A stretch of 64,000 nt of DNA from Bacillus massilioanorexius (GTDB lineage: Bacteria > Bacillota > Bacilli > Bacillales > DSM-1321): contig NZ_CABKRX010000094.1 in NCBI RefSeq assembly GCF_902374955.1, positions 310,001-374,000 of the forward strand. Direction: 5' to 3'. The position numbers were made by a program, and so were the translations under genes. Shown piece after piece: positions 53,460 through 61,269 of this stretch; position 1 is the first letter of the stretch; every line of letters begins with the position of its first letter. Under the pieces are notes generated by a model. That model made no database searches. It was not told the origin of the DNA and was given only the letters and a program-made list of their open reading frames with translations.

Positions 53460-54755
53460 GTGTTAGTGGAGGTAGTTACGTCAGCTATTGCGGCTGGTAT
53501 ATCCGGTTGGGCCACGCTCAATGTTCGCGGCAGCACAAACGATTGTAAAAAGATCGCGCAGATATTGTACAACGCGGGGCTTGTCGATAAAGATAGCGGA
53601 AAAGCACGCCCGTTGCGACCTTTGCGAAAGTCAAAACGAAATTACGGAACAGAGTACGCGTATAAATTTCCGATGGGTTACTCGTTCAAGGAATTCGAAA
53701 AGAAACGCGACGCAATCCAAGACGGCTTAAATAGTCGCTCGTTTATCGACGCTAGGACGTTTCTGCGTGAGTTAGTGAAGCTTAGGCTTAACGGAAAATT
53801 CGTGGCTGATTTACGCCAATTATTGAAGCAAAAGGAGGGAGGGCGCAAGACGGTTGAGCTAGATTTTAATGGTGCGCTAGTGGTGCGCGTCTATGAGCAA
53901 GACATGCCGATTTTGCTTGAATTTAAGCGGGAGTTTTTCGATAGTTTGCGCGGTTGGGAGGTATTAGTAGGGGCTACGCACAAAAGTGTAATTAAGCACG
54001 ATTTCGACGCGAATACACACCTTATAGTTGCGGGTACTTCGGGCGGAGGTAAGAGTGTATTTTTAAAGAGTGTTATTACGACGCTTGTTACAAGGAAGCC
54101 TAGCGATGCAAACCTTTATTTAATCGACCTCAAAGGCGGTTTAGCATTTAATAGATTTCGTAAGTTGCCAAATGTGCGCGGACTTGCCAAGAATCCGACA
54201 GAAGCACTCGAACAACTGGCGATAGTGCAAGCGAAAATGAATGAAAGAATTGATTATTTGCTCGCGCATGGATACGAGGACGTGAAAGAAGCTGGCTTTA
54301 GTGAACGTTACTTTGTCATTATCGATGAAGCAGCAGATATTGCGCCATGCGACGAATGTACTTCAATTATTGAGGATATAGCGCGAAGGGGGAGAGCGGC
54401 AGGATTTACGCTTATTTATTGCACGCAATACGCAACCAACGCGGTCCTCAGCAGTCAGGTGCGCCAAAATGTATCTGCGCAATTGTGCTTCCGCCTACGT
54501 ACTGAAATTGCAAGCCGTGCGGTTATTGACGAAGGAGGCGCGGAAAAGCTTCCGTTAGTAAAAGGGCGTGCGATTTATCGGAATGATTTAAAGACAATCG
54601 TGCAAACGCCGTATATGAGCAACAAGTTTATTGACGAAACTATTGCGCCATTAATTAATATACGAGCGCGTAAGGAGGAGAAATCGAGTGAAACTAACGA
54701 AACAACAACGAGAAGAACAGATTCTCTTATCATTACGGAAACTAGGCTATCTTAG
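53460..54755 (+). CDS. FtsK/SpoIIIE-type DNA translocase of the mobile element
   Basis: A 431-residue protein. One or two membrane segments open it (VVTSAIAAGISGWATL), and the FtsK/SpoIIIE ATPase domain occupies about residues 170-410. Walker A is VAGTSGGGKSVFLKS, then LYLIDLKGGLAFNRFRKLPN; Walker B is YFVIIDEAAD, and LIYCTQYATN follows. It probably pumps element DNA during transfer or partition, like TraB of actinomycete integrative elements. GTG start behind AAAAGGTGGTG. Its 3' end overlaps the next gene by 68 bases. Confidence 0.9.
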   Translation: MLVEVVTSAIAAGISGWATLNVRGSTNDCKKIAQILYNAGLVDKDSGKARPLRPLRKSKRNYGTEYAYKFPMGYSFKEFEKKRDAIQDGLNSRSFIDARTFLRELVKLRLNGKFVADLRQLLKQKEGGRKTVELDFNGALVVRVYEQDMPILLEFKREFFDSLRGWEVLVGATHKSVIKHDFDANTHLIVAGTSGGGKSVFLKSVITTLVTRKPSDANLYLIDLKGGLAFNRFRKLPNVRGLAKNPTEALEQLAIVQAKMNERIDYLLAHGYEDVKEAGFSERYFVIIDEAADIAPCDECTSIIEDIARRGRAAGFTLIYCTQYATNAVLSSQVRQNVSAQLCFRLRTEIASRAVIDEGGAEKLPLVKGRAIYRNDLKTIVQTPYMSNKFIDETIAPLINIRARKEEKSSETNETTTRRTDSLIITETRLS

Positions 54756-55275
54756 TCGCAGTCAATTGAGCGCTTTACATCGGCTCGGAGGTGTCCGCAA
54801 TACGAATCGCGTCCTAAAGAATATGGCGCAATACTTAAACGTTATGAGGCTACACGAGAATATTTATTATTTAAACGCAGAAGGACGTTCAATGATCGGG
54901 TGTGAGCGCGTATTTAAAAAGACCTTGCAAGTCGAGCACTATTTGCGTCGCAATGCTTTATTCATCGCATATAATCAACCTTCAAGTTGGCGAAATGAAA
55001 TGAAGCTCGAAGTACCTGGCGAAGTATCAATTGTAGCTGACGCAATATTCAATAAGGACGGCGTAATGTGTATCGTTGAAATAGATCGTACTCAAATGAT
55101 GACAGAGAATCGAGATAAGATTAAGCGTTATAAACGATTATTAGAGCTTGGCGTATTTAAACAGCCGCCAGCGTTCTTGTGGGTTACTGAGACACATTAT
55201 CGTAAGCAACAATTAGAAAAGTTGTGCGATGGGATGCAGGCTCGTGTATTTTTATCGAAAGATTTTATCATCTAA
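54688..55275 (+). CDS. Replication-relaxation family protein
   Basis: A 195-residue protein. Its N-terminal winged HTH (QILLSLRKLGYLSRSQLSAL) is followed by an alpha/beta nuclease-like core (DAIFNKDGVMCIVEIDRTQM, with the E-x-D of a restriction-like fold). This is the layout of the Replic_Relax family encoded on plasmids and integrative elements beside FtsK-like genes. GTG start behind AAGGAGGAG within the translocase gene. It may act at the transfer or replication origin; its activity is not established. Confidence 0.78.
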   Translation: MKLTKQQREEQILLSLRKLGYLSRSQLSALHRLGGVRNTNRVLKNMAQYLNVMRLHENIYYLNAEGRSMIGCERVFKKTLQVEHYLRRNALFIAYNQPSSWRNEMKLEVPGEVSIVADAIFNKDGVMCIVEIDRTQMMTENRDKIKRYKRLLELGVFKQPPAFLWVTETHYRKQQLEKLCDGMQARVFLSKDFII

Positions 55276-55287
55276 GGGGGCGGTCGC

Positions 55288-55746
55288 ATGTTTGGGAGGT
55301 ATAAAACAGAGGTTATCGATTTTAAGGAGTTTATGGGGCGGAAAGAAGGTAAGGAAAATTTTCCACACCCTTCGACGAAATGTCTTAATGTAACAACGTC
55401 GTCGCATTTCCAACTATCGCGAAAACAAGCGACAAAACTAATCATAGTTACTGGCGCAATACTTCTATCAATAGGCTTTGGCGATCCAACTTTCGCAGCA
55501 GCTGGCGCAGTTAATGGTGCGATAACTCAAAAGGTTGTAAACGCATTTGATCCGTTAATACAACTTGTGCAAAGTCTCAGCTATCCGATAGGTCTTACGA
55601 TGATGTTAGGCGGTGGGCTATACGTTATGATTGGGAACAGCGATCGCGGATTAGGAATGATTCAGAAGGCGGGCGTAGGGTATATACTCATACAGATGCT
55701 ACCTATATTGATGGATTTGCTCGTTGAGATTGCGAAAGCTTTATAA
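55288..55746 (+). CDS. Small membrane protein of the transfer operon
   Basis: A 152-residue protein with a long basic N-terminus, a hydrophobic stretch that could be a signal sequence (LIIVTGAILLSIGFGDPTFA, with cleavage after the alanines) and two more membrane helices (SYPIGLTMMLGGGLYVMIG, VGYILIQMLPILMDLLVEIA). The signal followed by two helices recalls VirB2/TrbC-type or TcpA-partner pore proteins. It is the third gene of the operon after the translocase. A pore role is inferred from position. Confidence 0.65.
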   Translation: MFGRYKTEVIDFKEFMGRKEGKENFPHPSTKCLNVTTSSHFQLSRKQATKLIIVTGAILLSIGFGDPTFAAAGAVNGAITQKVVNAFDPLIQLVQSLSYPIGLTMMLGGGLYVMIGNSDRGLGMIQKAGVGYILIQMLPILMDLLVEIAKAL

Positions 55747-55754
55747 TCGTGTGT

Positions 55755-55790
55755 AACACTACTCGGTTGGGTAGTGTTTATTTTTTTTCT
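55755..55790 (+). terminator. Intrinsic terminator of the transfer operon
   Basis: AACACTAC pairs perfectly with GTAGTGTT around an eight-base loop, followed by a T-rich tract. Confidence 0.85.
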
Positions 55791-55995
55791 GTAAAAAAGT
55801 TTCGCATAAAGTGCGCGACATTATTGTACTAGGCTTATTATCTAGTGTAAGGCGAAAAAAATTTACGAAAAGTTGTGCGAAATTAAAAGCTGGCGCGACG
55901 TATATAGTGAGAGGCAACAAAACGCTAAAAATTTTACGCAGAAATCTACACAAACGGATATATTACTTACAGAAATTTAAGGAGAGGTGAACGGA

Positions 55996-56816
55996 TTGGA
56001 ATTGGTAGAAATGAAGCGAGGTGATTTCGCTCAAGTAATCGAAGTGGCAACAAGTCAATTAACTGTACACAGTAAACAGACGGACTTTTCGCCAATGATG
56101 TCTAAGAAGAAATGGTCGGTATTTGTAGCTGGTATAGCAAAAGAAGGTATCTTGCAACCGTTAGTAGTTACGAAAGGTTTTCGAGTTATTGACGGAAAAC
56201 ATCGTCTCAAAGCAGCGAAAGAATTAGGAATTGAAGGTATTCGCGTAATTGTTGAGGATATAGCGGAAGATGAAATTCCAAACTATATTGCAGAAACGAA
56301 ACTTAGTAGAGATGATTTATCGAAAGGTCAGCGCGCATGTATCGTTCTTAACTTATATGAAGAATGTGAAGCTGCGCAAGCGAAATCGAGGATGTTGCTA
56401 GGAAAGACCCTAACACCAAATGGTGATAGGGTTGAGAAAGGTAGTAAGCAGAACATTTTAGCTAAGAAAGCGGGCATCGGCGGAGGTTCTATGGCGCGAC
56501 TTATGGAAGTAAGACGTAAAAGACCTGATTTATACAGACTTGTTTTTGATGGGGCATATTCCATAGGAAAATCACATGCACAAATGAAAGCAGATGAATC
56601 CCCCGAAGAACTTCCATCTGAGCCGGCCGAATCCACAATCGAAAAAGTAAAAGAGGTAATAGAGGAATCTGATCGAGTTGCTAGTCTTATTCCACAAAGT
56701 GATGAAGATGAAAAGGGTGTATCTAATGTATACACCGTTGGTGGACTACGGAAAGTAACAATCATCAATGAAGCAGGTCTTTATTCCGCAATCTTACGAA
56801 GTCAAAACAAAAAGGC
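55996..56816 (+). pseudogene. ParB-like protein joined to a BRO fragment, 3' truncated
   Basis: TTG 55996 behind GGAGAGGTG begins a ParB/Srx-type domain (GILQPLVVTKGFRVIDGKHR, then KLSRDDLSKGQRACIVL). After a linker of charged sequence, YTVGGLRKVTIINEAGLYSA, then ILRSQNKKA, is the middle of a BRO-N domain from phage antirepressors. The match stops abruptly near 56816, where sequence of the antisense XRE gene begins. The frame stays open for another 210 codons only by chance, crossing that gene and joining the 57187 gene. Confidence 0.75.
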
Positions 56817-56836
56817 GCCGTATTATTGGTCGCCTT
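56807..56836 (-). terminator. Intrinsic terminator of the minus-strand XRE gene
   Basis: AAGGCG pairs with CGCCTT, and on the minus strand five T follow. It overlaps the last codons of the XRE gene and marks the border of the truncated BRO fragment. Confidence 0.7.
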
Positions 56837-57035
56837 CTTTCTTAATTTCTAACAAATCTTCGATTTTACAATCTAACGCAGTGCATATTTTTTCTAAAGT
56901 ATCGAACTTTATTCCGTCTGTTTCTTCTTTATATAACTTCGTTATTCCATTTCTATGCAACCCGGTAAGATTAGCAACATCGCTAATTTTAAGCTTTCTT
57001 TCGCCCATTATGCGAGATAAATGTACTTTAATCAT
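56823..57035 (-). CDS. XRE-family transcriptional regulator
   Basis: A 70-residue repressor starting at ATG 57035 behind TTAGGAGG. KLKISDVANLTGLHRNGITK, then LYKEETDGIKFDTLEKICTA, form a compact HTH of the HTH_26 type. The intergenic region to its right has several palindromes and a perfect promoter for the divergent operon, so this is the likely switch protein for the 57187-58075 genes. Confidence 0.85.
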   Translation of the reverse strand: MIKVHLSRIMGERKLKISDVANLTGLHRNGITKLYKEETDGIKFDTLEKICTALDCKIEDLLEIKKEGDQ

Positions 57036-57083
57036 TGGAATACCTCCTAATAATTTAATTATATGTTTTAATGTAAAAAATAT

Positions 57084-57164
57084 CAACATTAGTGTTGACT
57101 TTGCACACTGCAGTGTGTATTATGTAATTAACACCACAGTACATAAAAAGCACACTATAGTATA
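57084..57164 (+). promoter_or_regulatory. Promoter with palindromic operators, divergent to the XRE gene
   Basis: TTGACT (57095) and TATTAT (57118) are separated by exactly 17 bp. The spacer holds a perfect 14-bp palindrome, CACACTGCAGTGTG (57104-57117). A related site, CAACATTAGTGTTG (57084), overlaps the -35 box and is 20 bp away centre to centre. A further copy, CACACTATAGTATA (57151), lies downstream. Repressor binding at these sites would block the promoter. The XRE protein encoded to the left is the likely ligand. Confidence 0.72.
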
Positions 57165-57186
57165 TATTAACGAGGAGGAATTAAAA

Positions 57187-57459
57187 ATGATAATCGAACG
57201 TAAAAAGGTTCAGCGCAAAATGGTAACTGTAATTTTCCGATATGAAGGGGTAACATATCCGAGCGACATTGTTGATGGTGTACTTTTAGAAAACGGTAAG
57301 GTGTTAGTGTCTCACGAAGGTATTAGCATCTATGACGCGGAGATATTACCGGTCGATGGTTTTGTTCTAGTTGACCTGGATGTAAATAGTAGAGATTACG
57401 CCGATGGTGATAGTAAATTGATTTTAGAAATGGTAGCGGGAGGTGGTTTAACATGTTAA
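57187..57459 (+). CDS. Hypothetical protein of the element, 90 residues
   Basis: ATG 57187 lies behind GAGGAGG. The product is a small mostly beta protein (VTVIFRYEGVTYPSDIVDGV, KVLVSHEGISIYDAEILPVD). The first gene of a three-gene operon under the promoter at 57095. The frame is open far upstream by chance, but the ribosome binding site marks the real start. No family recognised. Confidence 0.72.
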   Translation: MIIERKKVQRKMVTVIFRYEGVTYPSDIVDGVLLENGKVLVSHEGISIYDAEILPVDGFVLVDLDVNSRDYADGDSKLILEMVAGGGLTC

Positions 57460-57701
57460 TTTGGTTTAATGCAAATGGAAGCAAGGTGGATGTACAAGTC
57501 AAGGTAACTCGCACAATTGTAGGATGGTTTAATATTCGTATCGCAGGGGGCGACGATAACCATTTCGTTAATGTTTCGCCCGATCGTTTAAAGGAGCTAT
57601 TTCCAGGTATCAATACTCGTCTGACTGTGGCGTGCCGCGAGCTCAAGGCGGAAGTTGCTGAGCAATTATTCGATAACGTTAAGGCGGTGGCGAGCGCATG
57701 A
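57453..57701 (+). CDS. Hypothetical protein of the element, 82 residues
   Basis: ATG 57453 overlaps the end of the previous gene behind GGGAGGTGG. It reads MLIWFNANGSKVDVQVKVTR, then NIRIAGGDDNHFVNVSPDRL, a small beta-rich protein with a helical end. No family recognised. It is translationally coupled to both neighbours. Confidence 0.7.
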   Translation: MLIWFNANGSKVDVQVKVTRTIVGWFNIRIAGGDDNHFVNVSPDRLKELFPGINTRLTVACRELKAEVAEQLFDNVKAVASA

Positions 57702-58075
57702 GTCTAGCGCAAGGTTATTTTCAGCGATATAACGAATTGTTCGAGGAAATCAAAACGGCATATGACCGACTTAGCAGTTTACAGTCCGTTTATGATAAAA
57801 AGATAAGCGTAATTTACCACGACGTAGAGAAAGCGGAATTGAATGAAGTTGTAGGCTTGGAATTAGCGCAAAGGTTAAAACGCACATTGCAGGAGCGCCG
57901 GATCATAAAAGATGAATTTGTGAAGGTGCAAGCGATTTACAATTTATTAAAGCAAGAAACGCCCAAAATAAAAGAGCACTACAACCGCGCTGAGCATAAA
58001 GGGTACGAGTTGCGCCAACAACTCAATACGACTCTAACAGCGGAAGAAGTGCTCGCTAGTCTAATAGATAATTAG
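57698..58075 (+). CDS. Coiled-coil protein of the element, 125 residues
   Basis: ATG 57698 overlaps the preceding stop (ATGA). The product is almost entirely helical and charged (LFEEIKTAYDRLSSLQSVYD, RLKRTLQERRIIKDEFVKVQ) with a heptad pattern. No family recognised. It ends the operon; a weak hairpin follows at 58085. Confidence 0.7.
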   Translation: MSLAQGYFQRYNELFEEIKTAYDRLSSLQSVYDKKISVIYHDVEKAELNEVVGLELAQRLKRTLQERRIIKDEFVKVQAIYNLLKQETPKIKEHYNRAEHKGYELRQQLNTTLTAEEVLASLIDN

Positions 58076-58084
58076 ATAAATATG

Positions 58085-58115
58085 AAGGTGAAGTAGCGCC
58101 AACTGCTTCGCCTTT
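58085..58115 (+). terminator. Weak intrinsic terminator
   Basis: AAGGTGAAGT pairs with GCTTCGCCTT (G-U pairs included), followed by only four T. Confidence 0.5.
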
Positions 58116-58219
58116 TGTGTAACTCAACTATAGCATTAGGAACGTGCGTTCGCAACTAATTTATGATAAAATTAGAATTATTAGATAAGTTTTACTATAT
58201 TTGGGGAGGGGTACTGCTT

Positions 58220-58693
58220 TTGGATGGGACAAAACCATTACCAAACGATAAATCGGCACTATTAGCCACGAAAAACTATGAAATGTTCAACCTCGACCTT
58301 ATGCGCAAGGTATTTCCACGGATAATTGCCGAACATGACGCGCAATTTCAACGTAAGCAACGCCGTCCGCAGATTCGTGATATTATCGCACTATACTTTT
58401 ACATATTATCGTATGTAGACGGCACTCACACGCGTAAAGACGGGACGCCTAACGAGCGTTTTGGCGCCAGCTTCCCATCGGTTGAGAAGATTAGCAGCGA
58501 TTTAGGTGTTGCGGAAAAAAGGATTAAACATTTGGCGAAAATATTAGAGGCTAACGGATTGATCCGTCAAAAGAGAACATGGAATGGGAAGCGGTATTAT
58601 CCGTCATTTTGTCCAAAGGTAACGGATGATGGGTATTTAGTAAGTGAGGACGGGGAGAAAGTTGTGCCTGATGTTTCTGTTTATAGCGCGTAA
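58220..58693 (+). CDS. Helix-turn-helix protein, possible replication initiator
   Basis: About 157 residues from TTG 58220, which lies behind GGGGAGGGG; the frame is open from 58163. RRPQIRDIIALYFYILSYVD and SFPSVEKISSDLGVAEKRIK, then HLAKILEANGLIRQKRTWNG, show a winged HTH as in HTH_36 or RepA-like proteins. The direct repeats just after the gene may be its binding sites. It is a different protein from the HTH gene at 51987. Confidence 0.65.
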   Translation: MDGTKPLPNDKSALLATKNYEMFNLDLMRKVFPRIIAEHDAQFQRKQRRPQIRDIIALYFYILSYVDGTHTRKDGTPNERFGASFPSVEKISSDLGVAEKRIKHLAKILEANGLIRQKRTWNGKRYYPSFCPKVTDDGYLVSEDGEKVVPDVSVYSA

Positions 58694-58696
58694 AAG

Positions 58697-58810
58697 GCAT
58701 TAGAGGTCGGTTAGCAAACGGGCATTAGAGGCAGGTTAGCTAACAGCCATTAGATGCCGTTCTAAACATACCAAGTTAAACATACCAACGTAAAGATACC
58801 AACAAAAGAT
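58697..58810. repeat. Two sets of short direct repeats, iteron-like
   Basis: Three copies of GCATTAGAGG-type sequence start at 58697, 58722 and 58747 (25-bp period). Three copies of ATACCAA start at 58768, 58782 and 58796 (14-bp period). They directly follow an HTH gene and contain no gene themselves, as with iterons of a replication origin. Confidence 0.55.
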
Positions 58811-58835
58811 TACGAGAGTACAAGGTCAAAACCTT

Positions 58836-58862
58836 CCAACTTCGCACATTCGTGCTTGTTGG
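58836..58862. other. Hairpin CCAAC/GTTGG, copy 1
   Basis: CCAAC pairs with GTTGG, and inside it GCAC pairs with GTGC around a four-base loop. The same outer arms with a different inner stem recur at 61242-61269. No T-run follows. Confidence 0.6.
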
Positions 58863-59081
58863 TATCTCTATAATACTTGGCGCAAATGTCTTTATATAAA
58901 AGATATAGCGATAATATAGACAAGGATAAGGTGGTTGTGGACGCCGGAGACAGTCGATACAAAATCCTTAATTTTTGCAAGGTTTTAGGCGTCCTGGCTG
59001 ATTCGATTATAAAGTATAGGCAACGCTGTTTAGGAGGCTATTCGTGCGAGATTCTGACGTAATTTGCTAGGTTCATAGCGA

Positions 59082-59288
59082 ACCTTACCTATAGTAGATG
59101 TAGAGCGTCGTGGACAAGCTGAAACTGATCCGATTAAGAAAGCAAGGATAGCGCAATTTCTAAAGGAATATTGGGGTGTTAAACAAGGAAATGGAAGTAA
59201 TCAACATGACCAAAAAGGACAAAATGGAACTAATGCAAAATCTGTTTCCGACATTGCAGAAACAATTAGAGAAACTGAAAAGAGTTAG
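59082..59288 (+). pseudogene. ParB-like domain fragment
   Basis: The frame reads LPIVDVERRGQAETDPIKKA, then RIAQFLKEYWGVKQGNGSNQ, and stops at 59286-59288 after KSVSDIAETIRETEKS. This is a middle piece of a ParB-like protein of mobile elements, without a start codon or the DGxHR box. It is one of several such fragments in a row. The preceding gap (58863-59081) contains a 58-codon frame from 58886 without a ribosome binding site. Confidence 0.6.
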
Positions 59289-59316
59289 GACAAAATGGCA
59301 TAACTGAATTAGCTGA

Positions 59317-59928
59317 AACTACATTGCAGAAACAAAACTTAGTCGCGACGATTTAAAACCGGGACAGAAAGCGGCGATTGTCATTCGATTGTATTACGAG
59401 GAAGAAAAGCGTATGGCTAGACAGCGTATGGTAGATGGAGGTAAGGGCGGTATTGAAAAAGGGGTTCCAGATTTGGAACACCTTAGAGATAGAGGAAGAA
59501 TACATGAAATCCTCGCGAAACAAGCTGGAATAGGTACAGTCGATATTAAGGTACATCACGGGCTTACCGAAGAAGAAAAGCTAGAATTTGCACATAAGAA
59601 TAACGTGATAACTCGTGAGATTAGTCGCGAAGAAAAGATCGCTAAGGCGATTGAATTGCGGAAGGAAGGGCGCTCACAAAGGCAAATTTCCGATTGGTTA
59701 GGGGTAAGTCACATGACTGTCAAGAGGTGGTGTGAGGAATATTCAACCGTAACAAATGTTACGGTTGAAAAAATTGAAGGGGACGACGGTAAAGAGTATT
59801 CTTCGAAGCAACCCTCATCCGCCGAAGTTGCTAAGCGCCGTGAACAAGTAAAAGAGTTACGTGAGAAGGGCGTCAAGCCTGCGGACATTGCTCTTGCGGA
59901 TTCCGCAAGACCGCAACCGATTTTGTAG
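59317..59928 (+). pseudogene. ParB-like domain fragment with C-terminal HTH
   Basis: It begins abruptly in NYIAETKLSRDDLKPGQKAA, which is nearly identical to the middle of the protein at 55996 (NYIAETKLSRDDLSKGQRAC). It then diverges to QISDWLGVSHMTVKRWCEEY, an HTH, and ends SARPQPIL. The N-terminal ParB part is missing. A shared 14-base word (CATTGCAGAAACAA) occurs just upstream at the end of the previous fragment, as if recombination joined them there. An internal start could still give a short HTH protein. Confidence 0.6.
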
Positions 59929-59965
59929 CGATTGGATTGCCTAATTAAACGGAGAGGTGAACGAA

Positions 59966-60409
59966 ATGGAAATCGAAGCAAAGCGAGGTGGTGTTCTATC
60001 ATCGGATTTAAATGTACTAACAGCGGAAATTAACGCTTATCAACGAGTAGCAGGCGAAGCAATTTTTGAGATAGGTCGTAGATTGAAACACGTAAAGGAA
60101 AACGACTTGGCGCACGGTGAGTGGTCGAAGTGGTGTGAGAGTATTGGGATGACCCAGGATTATGCTAGAAGATACGTCCGAGTTTTTGAAGAATTCGGAA
60201 CAAAACGCGTCTCGGGACGTGATTTAGGACTGAAAGCATTGTATGAGATTGCACAACTACCGCCCGAGCAACGCGAGCAACCGCACACAATTCCGTCAAC
60301 TGGCGCAACAAAGACGGTCGATGAAATGACAGTTAGGGAGAGCTTGGAGAAAAACGGACGATGTCGTCCGAAGAACTCGGTGCCTCGGGGCATCGGAAGC
60401 TCGGAATAA
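59966..60409 (+). CDS. DUF3102-like protein, C-terminal end probably displaced
   Basis: ATG 59966 behind GGAGAGGTG. DLNVLTAEINAYQRVAGEAI, then FEIGRRLKHVKENDLAHGEW, are the DUF3102 core found on phages and integrative elements. After residue 120 the sequence looks out of frame. Just downstream another frame reads GHRKLGIKALYQIATMSE, a second copy of the GLKALYEIAQ segment found inside the gene. So a duplication or recombination has altered the 3' end. The first 45 bases with their ribosome binding site resemble the start of the 55996 gene. Confidence 0.65.
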   Translation: MEIEAKRGGVLSSDLNVLTAEINAYQRVAGEAIFEIGRRLKHVKENDLAHGEWSKWCESIGMTQDYARRYVRVFEEFGTKRVSGRDLGLKALYEIAQLPPEQREQPHTIPSTGATKTVDEMTVRESLEKNGRCRPKNSVPRGIGSSE

Positions 60410-60930
60410 AAGCACTCTACCAAATCGCAACCATGTCCGAAGCTGTACTAATGATTATTTTTATTTGACTGGTACAGTAAGCTTCCGCAACGCTGGATTT
60501 GAACCGCGGTCTAACCCCTTGAAATAGCCGCCACGTAAATTCTTGTAAAATCACGGGGATTTAGGCGTTTTAATCGTTTGGGCGGTGTTACCATTCGAAG
60601 TGGTTTATCGTCGCTGATTTTACGTAATTTTACGCTTAAAACGTATCTATATACGTAGATCGTCCATACGAGCATTACTGAGTTAAATATGCGTCTTACA
60701 AAACCCCATCAAAATTCCATAGTTTTAGACGTTTTAAGTGCTTTCGGCGGTCTTTACCCTCGGAAGGACTTAAAAACGCTAAAATCAAGCGAAATCCAAG
60801 GAAAAACCATACGAGATATCCTCCGGTTGGTGGCGGAGTGTGTAAAAGCGTTAAGGTCTTGTTATAAAGTGCTCGGTTAGGGGTTGTTCTCTACGGCTTA
60901 CGCCTACGTTCCAAGCCCCTTTATTAAAGT
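60410..60930. other. Noncoding gap
   Basis: After the DUF3102 remnant no gene with a ribosome binding site is seen. A 63-codon frame at 60689 has no support. The sequence is rich in short AGGCGTTTTAA-like words and may belong to an origin or control region together with the next features. Confidence 0.35.
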
Positions 60931-61025
60931 GCAAAGGCTTTTCCGCATACGTTCGCACCTTTTTTGTTCCCCAGCTTAAGGTGAGGAAACGAAAAAAGCT
61001 ACTCCCGTACGCGGAAAAGCTTTGC
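60931..61025. other. Large imperfect hairpin, about 95 bases
   Basis: GCAAAGGCTTTTCCGCATAC (60931) pairs with GTACGCGGAAAAGCTTTGC (61007-61025) with one bulge and one wobble. An inner stem uses CTTTTTTGTT (60959) and AACGAAAAAAG (60988). The structure is symmetric and has no T-run on the outer side. It could be a single-strand origin, a transfer origin part or a structured RNA. Confidence 0.65.
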
Positions 61026-61133
61026 GTTATCCAGATTTAACCCTGTAAGAGTAGTTTAAAACGGTTGGAAAGGCATTTTGACGCTTATAAAGTCCCCCTA
61101 AAATAAAAATATTTTTAAATGACAAAATAGTTC

Positions 61134-61162
61134 TTGACATAGTTTGTTAGTTCTGTTATTTT
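61134..61162 (+). promoter_or_regulatory. Sigma-A-type promoter
   Basis: TTGACA and TATTTT are spaced by exactly 17 bp. Downstream lie AAGATCTT and TTAAGTACTTAA palindromes, then the second CCAAC hairpin. The nearest downstream gene is 770 bp away, so the transcript would have a very long leader or be noncoding. Confidence 0.65.
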
Positions 61163-61241
61163 TAAAGATTTTAAGTTCTTTAAAAGATTTAAGATCTTAA
61201 GTACTTAAAAGATTACGTGAAAATCTTAAATTCAAGACATT

Positions 61242-61269
61242 CCAACTTCGGGAAAATCACCCTTGTTGG
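61242..61269. other. Hairpin CCAAC/GTTGG, copy 2
   Basis: CCAAC pairs with GTTGG, and GGG with CCC inside. The outer arms and the bases TTC and TT next to them match copy 1 at 58836, while the inner stem differs but still pairs. It lies about 80 bases after the promoter at 61134. Confidence 0.6.

Noticed and set aside
55987..57459. A single 490-codon protein on the + strand
   Set aside because: The second half crosses a convincing antisense XRE gene, and the last 90 codons have their own ribosome binding site. I treat it as a truncated ParB-BRO remnant plus a separate gene.
58886..59062. 58-codon open frame
   Set aside because: No ribosome binding site, no family resemblance, and it lies in a region of gene fragments.
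60689..60880. 63-codon open frame
   Set aside because: No ribosome binding site, and it sits in a noncoding stretch with strong hairpins.
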